Positions 1 to 5,923 of a stretch of 7,493 bases of DNA are shown piece after piece. Location: assembly GCA_910579305.1 (NCBI GenBank), contig CAJTTA010000059.1:1-7493 (forward strand), written 5' to 3'. The DNA comes from an uncultured Muribaculaceae bacterium. GTDB lineage: Bacteria > Bacteroidota > Bacteroidia > Bacteroidales > Muribaculaceae. The translations under genes were made by a program, and so were the position numbers. Positions within the stretch are counted from its first letter, which is position 1. Every line of letters begins with the position of its first letter. The notes below the pieces were generated by a model that ran no database searches, was not told the DNA's origin, and saw only the letters and a list, made by a program, of their open reading frames with translations.

Positions 1-53
1 TTAATAATGCCTAAATCTTTATAATTTTTGTAGATTCCGATGCGGTTGCCCTG
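1..53. other. AT-rich non-coding flank downstream of the Sel1-repeat gene
   Basis: This short AT-rich stretch follows the stop codon of the minus-strand Sel1-repeat gene and runs to the window edge. I see no convincing hairpin with a T-tract for the minus-strand transcript, no tRNA fold, and no exact TAnnTTTG promoter box. The closest string, TATAATTTTTG, has one base too many to match. It may contain the 3' untranslated region of the aroA operon, whose terminator could lie outside the window. Confidence 0.5.
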
Positions 54-1031
54 CTATTTGCGATCTCTCGGAGAGAGGCGGCGGATGGCTGACCGGGCGT
101 CGGGGATGCCGGCGGCCGAGGCGTTTTCAAGCCATTCTTCGGCTGTGCGTTGCAGCGGGTCGCAGCTATGCTCATCGGCAAAGGCGTCGGGAAACTGCTG
201 GAGCGTCTCGCCTACGATGTATCGGGCCGAGGGGTCGCCGAGCAATGCCGCATGCCAGAATAGGTGCATGGCATGGGAGAAGTCGTAGGGCACGCCCCAT
301 CCTTGCGCATAACTGTTGCCGAGCAGGGCCACGGCATGAGGTATATCGGCTGAAGCGGCCTGCATGAATAGGGGAGCGGATACTGCGTATATACCCTGGT
401 CAAAATATTGTATGCCGAGAGCAAGAGCGGAGTCGGCTGAGAGTGTGTCTGTCTCAGTGCGCAGGAGCAGATATAATTTCTCTCCTGCCGGGTTAAACCC
501 CTTGGAGGCGGCTTGTGTGAGCAGCTCACGCGCCCGCAGGGAATCAGGCGTAACGTCCGGGTTGTCAAGCAGCATTCCGGCGAGCGATGTCATTGCCGCG
601 GGGACTCCTGCCGCTGCTCCGCGCTCATACCAGTACAGAGCTTTCTTCACATCGCGTCTCACTCCTCCTTCTCCTGTGGACAGCAGCCAGCCGAGATTAT
701 TGAATGCCTTGGGGGAGGGGACGGGTGCTGTGGCAGCCCTCTCTATCCACATGAGCATGCTGTCGGGGTCGCTGCCGAAGTATCGGTAGCCGAGGAGATT
801 GCATGCCTCGGGATAGCCTCGTTCGGCTGACGCCCTGAGCAGTGAGTCGGCTCTTGTGGAGTCTGCGGGTATTCCTCCGCGTCCGGTCTCAAGCAGATAG
901 GAGAGCTGATACATTGCCGCGCTGTCACCTTCGCTTGCGCGGGCTTCAAGCACCTGGAGGGGAGAAGTCTCTCCGGCTCCGGCCATAAATGCCGCGCTGA
1001 CAAGAGGCAGGAGATAAAGGATGCGTTTCAT
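54..1031 (-). CDS. Secreted Sel1-like repeat (tetratricopeptide-type) protein
   Basis: This 325-residue protein starts with a typical Sec signal peptide: basic MKR, a hydrophobic core to about residue 17, then an A-G-A motif suggesting cleavage near residue 19. No lipobox cysteine is present, so it is probably periplasmic rather than a lipoprotein. The rest is about six or seven Sel1-type helical repeats. The clearest are residues 36-71 (AMYQLSYLLETGRGG, then ADSLLRASAERG), 106-142 (AFNNLGWLLSTGEGG, then ALYWYERGAAAG) and 231-267 (HAVALLGNSYAQGWG, then AMHLFWHAALLG); the repeat near 160-230 is degenerate. Sel1 repeats are protein-binding scaffolds, so a structural or adaptor role is likely, but no partner or catalytic site can be named. 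The gene follows the permease by 35 bp with no promoter seen between them, so it is probably the last cistron of the aroA unit. It ends in TAG. The ATG is preceded by AAGAT, without a Shine-Dalgarno sequence. Confidence 0.85.
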   Translation of the reverse strand: MKRILYLLPLVSAAFMAGAGETSPLQVLEARASEGDSAAMYQLSYLLETGRGGIPADSTRADSLLRASAERGYPEACNLLGYRYFGSDPDSMLMWIERAATAPVPSPKAFNNLGWLLSTGEGGVRRDVKKALYWYERGAAAGVPAAMTSLAGMLLDNPDVTPDSLRARELLTQAASKGFNPAGEKLYLLLRTETDTLSADSALALGIQYFDQGIYAVSAPLFMQAASADIPHAVALLGNSYAQGWGVPYDFSHAMHLFWHAALLGDPSARYIVGETLQQFPDAFADEHSCDPLQRTAEEWLENASAAGIPDARSAIRRLSPRDRK

Positions 1032-1066
1032 ATCTTAGATAACAACTTGAGCCGCCGGGAGGTTTG

Positions 1067-1858
1067 CTATCGGCGCATGATGCGGGCCAGGACATAAAAT
1101 GCCGTGAGCAGAAGCACAATGGTGGCCGAAGCCGGCACCCCTATCCAATAGGCTATGAAGAGTCCGCCCACGCCTCCTGCCACAGCGATGATGATGGAGA
1201 GCCACACGAGCCGGCCGAATCGGTGGCACCACACCTCGGCGATCATCTGAGGCAGAGTGAGCAGGCTCATGAGCAGCATGATGCCCACGAGGCGCACAGC
1301 CATGACTATGGCTACGGCCACGAAGACTGTCATGGTGTAATTTACAAGCCGCACGGGCAGGCGGTTGACGGTGGCGAAATCCGGGTCGAAGGCCACGGCC
1401 ACTATGGTGCGGAAGCCTATGATGAAGAAGAGGCTGAGCAGCAGTGTATAGGCGAGAAACATCCAGAGGTCGGAGCCTGTCACGGTGAGTACATTTCCAA
1501 ACAGAAAGGAATTAAGCTCCGGCACATAGCCCGAGGTGAGGAATATGAAAAGGATTCCGAGCGCCATGCCCACGGCCCACACAACGGCTATTGCCGAGTC
1601 AGTCCTCACGCGCCTGCGTGCTGTGAGCCACTCTACTCCCAGGCTTCCAGCCACAGCTGCGGCAGCCGCCATAGCGATGGGGTTGATGCCGAGAAAGTAG
1701 CCCAGGCCCAGGCCGCCGAAACATGCGTGGGTTATGCCTCCTGAGATGAAGACCATCCTTCTGCTCATGATATATGTGCCGATTATGGCCACGGCCACTG
1801 AAATAAGTATTACGCCGGCCAGTGCGCGCTGGAAAAACGGGTAAAGAAGTATATCCAT
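1067..1858 (-). CDS. Metal ABC transporter permease, ABC-3 (ZnuB/MntB-like) family
   Basis: This 263-residue, very hydrophobic protein has about eight membrane-spanning stretches: roughly 10-30, 38-58, 60-78, 88-108, 130-150, 172-192, 194-210, 217-238 and 242-260, some perhaps re-entrant. Family hallmarks of the zinc/manganese/iron ABC-3 permeases are visible: the SGGITHA motif at 39-45 with conserved His44, the VGIMLLMSLLTLP segment at 191-203 before the cytoplasmic loop that would contact the ATPase, and the terminal VPASATIVLL. Length is normal for the family. It should form the inner-membrane channel of a divalent-cation importer. The metal (Zn, Mn or Fe) cannot be told from the sequence, so no symbol is given. 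The ATG directly abuts the aroA stop codon (TAAATG), implying co-transcription and probably translational coupling. No ATP-binding subunit or metal-binding lipoprotein is present in the window, so partners must be encoded elsewhere. It ends in TAG. Confidence 0.88.
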   Translation of the reverse strand: MDILLYPFFQRALAGVILISVAVAIIGTYIMSRRMVFISGGITHACFGGLGLGYFLGINPIAMAAAAAVAGSLGVEWLTARRRVRTDSAIAVVWAVGMALGILFIFLTSGYVPELNSFLFGNVLTVTGSDLWMFLAYTLLLSLFFIIGFRTIVAVAFDPDFATVNRLPVRLVNYTMTVFVAVAIVMAVRLVGIMLLMSLLTLPQMIAEVWCHRFGRLVWLSIIIAVAGGVGGLFIAYWIGVPASATIVLLLTAFYVLARIMRR

Positions 1859-3088
1859 TTACGTTGTGGGTAAAAAAAGCTTCTGTCTTACTGAGCGTGC
1901 GATGCCGCACTTGTGCATTTCCTTCCAGAAGCCGGGGAAGGATTTGGCTGTCTCCTCGCATGCCGAGTCAAATCGTATGCCCGTCACCACGGCGCTCAGG
2001 GGGGTCAGTGCCATCACTATGCGGTGGTCGCCGTGAGAGCAGAGAGGAAGCCGGGGAGGGGTGAGGGTGCGGACATGATCCATTTCCATATGATCATCGC
2101 CCGCTGAGATCATGGCTCCCATTTTGCCCAATTCCGCGCATAGAGCCTTTATGCGGTCGCTTTCTTTGTGGCGTAGATGCCCTATGCCTGAGATCCTGAA
2201 AGGTACTCCCTTGCCGGCGCAGGCGGCTGCTACGGCAGGCACCAGATCGGGACATGCGCTCATGTCGCGTTCAAGCCGCATTGTGTTGCAGTGAAAAGCG
2301 GGTGAGGCAAAAATCTCGGAGCACACGCTGTCGCCCTGCAAGGAGCTATCCCGCGCCGGGAGATGGGGCAGCGTCAGGTGTTTTCCTGAGAGCAGTGCGA
2401 GCTCAAGGAAATAGGATGCCGAGCTCCAGTCGTGCTCGCATATGTATTCCTGAGGAGCTGTGTATCGGCCTTCAGGCACAATGATGAGCCTTTCTTCCGG
2501 ATAAGCGTCAGCCTTGATTCCATAAGCCTCCATGAGCCTGAGGGTCATTGATATGTATGGCATGGATACGGGGCGCCCTGAGAGCCGGAGCCGAAGGCCT
2601 CCTTCGATGCCCGGGGCTATGAGCAGCAGCGCCGATACATATTGTGAGCTCCCTGACGCGTCAAGCGTTATTTCTCCCCGAGAGTGCAGTCGCGCTCCCC
2701 GTATGCACAGAGAGTCGCCGGCAACTTCCGGGGCCGGCGCACCGAGTGCCTGCAAGGCTTCAAGAAGCGGAGCCATCGGCCGATGCATGATGCGGCTGCC
2801 TGCGCCGGTGATCGTTATCTCCCGGCCCGGGGTGGAAGCCGCCATGGCCGAGAGAAACCTCAGGGCTGTGCCCGACTCTCCCACATTCACAATGCCATGC
2901 ATCGGGCCTTGGCCGAGAGCCGCGGCGATCACCTCCTCATCAGTGCTCCTTCCGGAAAGATGCATGCGGGCATCCCTGCCCGACAGATAGTCAAGACAGG
3001 CCACGCGCGCCGAAATGCTTTTGCACAGAGGCAGTTTCAACGCTTCTTCCGACATGCCCCGGGGGTCATATGTGATGCTTGTCTCCAT
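1859..3088 (-). CDS. aroA: 3-phosphoshikimate 1-carboxyvinyltransferase (EPSP synthase)
   Basis: Joins phosphoenolpyruvate to shikimate-3-phosphate to give EPSP, the sixth step of the shikimate pathway to chorismate and aromatic amino acids, in the cytoplasm. With the start at 3088 it has 409 residues, slightly shorter than the 427 of E. coli. Active-site landmarks follow the family order: KSISAR at 23-28 (Lys23, Arg28), SGTALR at 72-77 (Gly73 corresponds to the glyphosate-relevant Gly96 of E. coli, Arg77 to Arg100), RP at 103-104, SSQY at 147-150, DWSSASYF at 220-227, PDLVP with probable catalytic Asp281, KESDR at 308-312, DHR at 354-356 and AKSFP with Lys382. The usual G/A-S-K-S before the first lysine reads L-C-K-S here. 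The frame stays open another 66 codons upstream, but those run through the promoter region and into lysS; the ATG at 3136 overlaps the predicted -7 box, so METSIT at 3088 is the sensible start. First gene of the minus-strand unit. Confidence 0.95.
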   Translation of the reverse strand: METSITYDPRGMSEEALKLPLCKSISARVACLDYLSGRDARMHLSGRSTDEEVIAAALGQGPMHGIVNVGESGTALRFLSAMAASTPGREITITGAGSRIMHRPMAPLLEALQALGAPAPEVAGDSLCIRGARLHSRGEITLDASGSSQYVSALLLIAPGIEGGLRLRLSGRPVSMPYISMTLRLMEAYGIKADAYPEERLIIVPEGRYTAPQEYICEHDWSSASYFLELALLSGKHLTLPHLPARDSSLQGDSVCSEIFASPAFHCNTMRLERDMSACPDLVPAVAAACAGKGVPFRISGIGHLRHKESDRIKALCAELGKMGAMISAGDDHMEMDHVRTLTPPRLPLCSHGDHRIVMALTPLSAVVTGIRFDSACEETAKSFPGFWKEMHKCGIARSVRQKLFLPTT

Positions 3089-3123
3089 GATCGACGTGGG
3101 TACACACTCTCTAAATGCAAATG

Positions 3124-3155
3124 CAAATTTAGCCATTACCGCACTATTCTCCAAA
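3124..3155 (-). promoter_or_regulatory. Predicted Bacteroidetes-type promoter of the aroA operon
   Basis: Reading the minus strand, a TTTG -33 box (3155-3152) is followed after 20 nt by TAAATTTG (3131-3124), an exact match to the TAnnTTTG -7 consensus of Bacteroidetes primary-sigma promoters. Transcription would start near 3117-3120, giving a leader of about 30 nt before the aroA ATG at 3088. A small direct repeat, ATGCAAATGCAA, sits at 3115-3126 next to the -7 box and the likely start point; whether it is an operator is unknown. The match is by eye to a known consensus. Confidence 0.75.
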
Positions 3156-3160
3156 CATAT

Positions 3161-3191
3161 TTTGAAATTCCATTGAAATTGCCTAATTTTG
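3161..3191 (+). promoter_or_regulatory. Predicted Bacteroidetes-type promoter of lysS-gpsA
   Basis: TTTG at 3161-3164 is followed after 19 nt by TAATTTTG at 3184-3191, an exact TAnnTTTG match. Initiation would fall near 3195-3198, leaving a leader of only about 20 nt before the lysS ATG at 3218. The leader is A-rich (AAGAAAATATACGACAAGAT) with no Shine-Dalgarno sequence, as usual for the phylum. The -33 box lies 5 bp from that of the divergent aroA promoter. Confidence 0.78.
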
Positions 3192-3217
3192 CGGTTTAAG
3201 AAAATATACGACAAGAT

Positions 3218-4786
3218 ATGGCAATCGAAGAACTTAGCGAGCAGGAGATAGTGCGCCGTGGCTCTCTGCAGGCCCTGCGTGATCATGGCATAAATCCCTA
3301 TCCCGCAGCCCTTTTCCCCGTAGACGCTTACTCAGCCGAGATAAAGCGCTCTTTCAGCGATGAGCTTGAGCCTCCTCGCGAGGTGGTTGTGGCCGGTCGC
3401 ATAATGAGCCGCCGCATAATGGGCAAGGCCGCCTTCATGGAACTTCAGGATAACGAAGGACGCATACAGGTGTATGTGAGCCGCGACGACCTCTGTCCGG
3501 GCGAGGATAAGGATATGTATAATGTAGTATTCAAGAAACTCCTCGACATAGGCGACATCATAGGCATAGAGGGCTTTGTATTCCGCACCAAGACGGGCGA
3601 GATATCCATTCATGCCCGCAAGCTCACCGTGCTTGCAAAGAGCCTGAGGCCACTGCCCATTGTGAAGATGAAGGACGGCAAGGCCTATGATGCCTTCACC
3701 GATCCCGAGCTGCGCTACCGTCGCCGCTATGTGGATCTCGTAGTGAATGCGGGCGTCAGGGAGATATTCGTGAAGCGCACACGCATGTTCCAGTCCATGC
3801 GCGACTTCTTCAATGCCCACGGCTATCTGGAGGTGGATACCCCCGTGCTCCAGAGCATTCCCGGAGGCGCGGCCGCCCGCCCCTTCGTGACACATCATAA
3901 CTCTCTCGACATTGACCTATACCTGCGCATAGCCAATGAGCTTTACCTCAAGCGCCTTATCGTGGGAGGATTCGACGGTGTCTACGAGTTCTCGCGCAAT
4001 TTCCGCAACGAGGGCATGGATCGCACCCACAATCCGGAGTTTACGTGCATGGAGATATATGTGGCCTATAAGGACTATAACTGGATGATGGACTGCACGG
4101 AACGCATGCTTGAGAAGATAGCGCTCGACGTGAACGGCACGACCGAGGTGCAGTATGGCGACCACACCATCTCCTTCAAGGCTCCGTTCCCGCGCGTGAC
4201 CATGCGTCAGGCTATACTCGACCACACCGGCTTCGACATAGAAGGCAAGAGCGAGGAAGAGCTCCGCGCCGCCGCCCGGGGCATGGGCATAGAGATAGAT
4301 CCGGCCATGGGCAAGGGCAAGATAATCGATGAGATGTTTGGCGAGAAGTGCGAGGCATCTTACATCCAGCCCACATTTATCACTGACTATCCCATAGAGA
4401 TGTCGCCGCTCACCAAGCGCCATCGCGACAACCCCGAGCTTACGGAGCGCTTTGAGCTGATGGTGGGAGGCAAGGAGCTGGCCAACGCATATTCCGAGCT
4501 GAACGACCCCATCGACCAGTACGAGCGCTTTGTAGAGCAGATGCGTCTGGCCGACAAGGGTGATGACGAGGCCATGATAATCGATCATGACTTCATCCGC
4601 GCTCTTGAATATGGCATGCCGCCCACCTCCGGCATGGGCATAGGCATGGATCGTCTCGCCATGCTTCTCACAGGGCAGACCACCATTCAGGAAGTGCTCC
4701 TCTTCCCGCAGATGCGTCCGCAGGTCAAGGCCAAGAAGGCCGAGGAATCCGAGGAAAATGCCAACGGGGAGCCTGAGAATAATTAA
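3218..4786 (+). CDS. lysS: Lysyl-tRNA synthetase, class II
   Basis: Charges tRNA-Lys with lysine using ATP, in the cytoplasm. The 522-residue protein has an N-terminal OB-fold anticodon-binding domain (about 55-140, with VVVAGRIMSRRIMGKAAFM) and a class II catalytic core. Motif 1 spans about 189-212. The GGAAARPF signature is at 216-223. Motif 2 includes FRNEG at 262-266 with Arg263 and Glu265 and continues to HNPEFT at 271-276. Motif 3, GMGIGMDRL, is at 472-480 with Arg479. The dimer and lysine-pocket segment near 413-430 reads ELMVGGKELANAYSELND. After the core ends near residue 500 there is only a short Lys- then Glu/Asn-rich tail. From memory, Bacteroides homologues are about 575 residues with a longer C-terminal extension, so this one looks trimmed; the core is complete. 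Isoleucine codons are mostly ATA. First gene of the plus-strand unit, with its promoter directly upstream; gpsA follows after 33 bp. Confidence 0.97.
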   Translation: MAIEELSEQEIVRRGSLQALRDHGINPYPAALFPVDAYSAEIKRSFSDELEPPREVVVAGRIMSRRIMGKAAFMELQDNEGRIQVYVSRDDLCPGEDKDMYNVVFKKLLDIGDIIGIEGFVFRTKTGEISIHARKLTVLAKSLRPLPIVKMKDGKAYDAFTDPELRYRRRYVDLVVNAGVREIFVKRTRMFQSMRDFFNAHGYLEVDTPVLQSIPGGAAARPFVTHHNSLDIDLYLRIANELYLKRLIVGGFDGVYEFSRNFRNEGMDRTHNPEFTCMEIYVAYKDYNWMMDCTERMLEKIALDVNGTTEVQYGDHTISFKAPFPRVTMRQAILDHTGFDIEGKSEEELRAAARGMGIEIDPAMGKGKIIDEMFGEKCEASYIQPTFITDYPIEMSPLTKRHRDNPELTERFELMVGGKELANAYSELNDPIDQYERFVEQMRLADKGDDEAMIIDHDFIRALEYGMPPTSGMGIGMDRLAMLLTGQTTIQEVLLFPQMRPQVKAKKAEESEENANGEPENN

Positions 4787-4819
4787 AACATATACCATAG
4801 CATCTGCTTATAAGTCATC

Positions 4820-5830
4820 ATGGCCAATCACTCCATCAAGGCAGGCAACATAGCGGTCATAGGCTCCGGCTCATGGGCCACGGCCCTTGCCAAGCTTCTG
4901 CTTGGCAACACGGAGCACATAATGTGGTATCAGCGTCGACCGGAGCGCATAGAGGAATTCGTGCGTCTCGGCCACAACCCCATGTATCTCACCGACGTTG
5001 CTTTCAACACGTCGCGCATCCATTTCTCCTCCGATATAAATAAGGTGTGCGACTGGGCCGACACTCTTGTAATAGCCGTTCCCTCGCCTTATTTCAAGGC
5101 CACAGTCGACGGCATCACGGTGCCCGTCAAGGGCAAGACGATAGCTACGGCCGTGAAAGGCATCGTGCCGGAAGAGAACAAGATAGTGACCCGTTATCTT
5201 GAAGACCGCTACGGCTGCAATCCTCAGGACATGGTAGTCATAGGTGGCCCTTGCCATGCCGAGGAAGTGGCCCTGGAGCGACTCAGCTATCTCACCATAG
5301 GCTGTCATGACCGCGACCGTTGCGCCGGATTTGCCCGCTGCCTCGCAGGCAAGAACATGCGCACGATATTAAGCAGCGATGTCGACGGCATAGAGTATGC
5401 CGCAGTCCTGAAAAACGTATATGCCATTGCATCTGGCATAATCCACGGCATGAAGACCGGAGACAACTTCGGCGCCATGCTCATAAGCAATGCCGTGAGG
5501 GAAATGCGCCGCTTCATCGACAAGGCCAGCCCAATGCCTGACAGAGACGTGACCGACTCGGCCTATCTCGGCGACCTGCTTGTCACGGCATATTCCCGCT
5601 TCTCCCGCAACCACAACTTCGGCTCCATGATAGGGCGCGGCTATTCGGTGAAGGCCGCTAAGATGGAGATGGAGATGGTGGCCGAGGGATACTACGGCAC
5701 CAAGTGCATGCATGAGATCAACAAGACGATGGGTGTGGACATGCCGATACTGAACTGCGTGCATGCCATACTCTATGACCTCGTGCCTGCGCGCAAGGCC
5801 ATTCAGGCGATCACCGACACATTTGTGTGA
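4820..5830 (+). CDS. gpsA: NAD(P)H-dependent glycerol-3-phosphate dehydrogenase
   Basis: Reduces dihydroxyacetone phosphate to sn-glycerol 3-phosphate, the backbone of membrane phospholipids, in the cytoplasm. At 336 residues it is the normal family length. The N-terminal Rossmann fold carries IGSGSWATA at 14-22 (the G-x-G-x-x-A dinucleotide motif). It is followed by the AVKGI segment at 111-115 with conserved Lys113 and GGPCHAEEVALERLS at 142-156. The helical C-terminal domain has VLKNVYAIASGI at 196-207 with probable catalytic Lys198, GDNFGAMLISNAVREM at 214-229, YLGDLLVTAYSRFSRN at 249-264 (Asp252; Arg263-Asn264 in the substrate-phosphate site), and MVAEGYYGTK at 286-295. It lies 33 bp after lysS with no promoter seen between them, so the two are likely co-transcribed. 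The C-terminal codons and TGA stop lie inside a perfect inverted repeat (separate entry). The ATG is preceded by TCATC, with no Shine-Dalgarno sequence. Confidence 0.97.
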   Translation: MANHSIKAGNIAVIGSGSWATALAKLLLGNTEHIMWYQRRPERIEEFVRLGHNPMYLTDVAFNTSRIHFSSDINKVCDWADTLVIAVPSPYFKATVDGITVPVKGKTIATAVKGIVPEENKIVTRYLEDRYGCNPQDMVVIGGPCHAEEVALERLSYLTIGCHDRDRCAGFARCLAGKNMRTILSSDVDGIEYAAVLKNVYAIASGIIHGMKTGDNFGAMLISNAVREMRRFIDKASPMPDRDVTDSAYLGDLLVTAYSRFSRNHNFGSMIGRGYSVKAAKMEMEMVAEGYYGTKCMHEINKTMGVDMPILNCVHAILYDLVPARKAIQAITDTFV

Positions 5831-5839
5831 TCGCCTGAA
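5802..5839 (+). terminator. Perfect 13-bp hairpin spanning the gpsA stop codon
   Basis: TTCAGGCGATCAC (5802-5814) and GTGATCGCCTGAA (5827-5839) are exact reverse complements around a 12-nt loop. The loop can tighten further because ACACA at 5817-5821 can pair with TGTGT at 5824-5828 in an alternative register. The TGA stop (5828-5830) is in the right arm and the last codons of gpsA make up the left arm. No T-run follows (the next bases are CGGCCCCACATC), so a classical intrinsic terminator is not proven. It may instead be a transcript 3'-end stabiliser or a partial terminator before aspA. Confidence 0.55.
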
Positions 5840-5923
5840 CGGCCCCACATCTTCTCTCCTCACACCATGAATGCTAAATCAAAAATACCATAAATACAAT
5901 CAATACTAACAGATTCAAGTATC
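5840..5923 (+). other. Leader region of aspA without a recognisable promoter
   Basis: This 84-nt spacer is C/T-rich at first and A-rich near the end (ATCAAAAATACCATAAATACAATC), as is usual before Bacteroidetes start codons. I find no TAnnTTTG -7 box here, so aspA is either read through from lysS-gpsA or uses a promoter that departs from the consensus. Confidence 0.4.

Noticed and set aside
40..288. 82-codon plus-strand frame over the 3' end of the Sel1 gene
   Set aside because: Lies opposite a convincing gene, has no family motif, and upstream TATAATTTTTG does not match the promoter consensus.
1032..1066. Possible separate promoter for the Sel1-repeat gene
   Set aside because: No TAnnTTTG box with a TTTG box at proper spacing on the minus strand in this 35-bp gap.
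1064..1744. 226-codon plus-strand frame opposite the permease
   Set aside because: Extremely His/Glu/Ala-rich, as expected from reading a membrane-protein gene backwards; no domain recognised.
3917..4798. Long open frame of 293 codons antisense to lysS, with a second of 188 codons at 3332-3898
   Set aside because: The residues (rich in H, A, Y, L) mirror the sense codons, no promoter or family motif is present, and the opposite strand is an unmistakable lysS. A codon-usage artefact.
5665..5679. Short GATGGA tandem-like run in gpsA
   Set aside because: It simply encodes the conserved MEMEM segment of GpsA and is not an expanded repeat.
5867..5893. Eight-codon frame (MNAKSKIP, then stop) in the aspA leader
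   Set aside because: Too short to distinguish from chance; no repeated regulatory codons or attenuator structure downstream.
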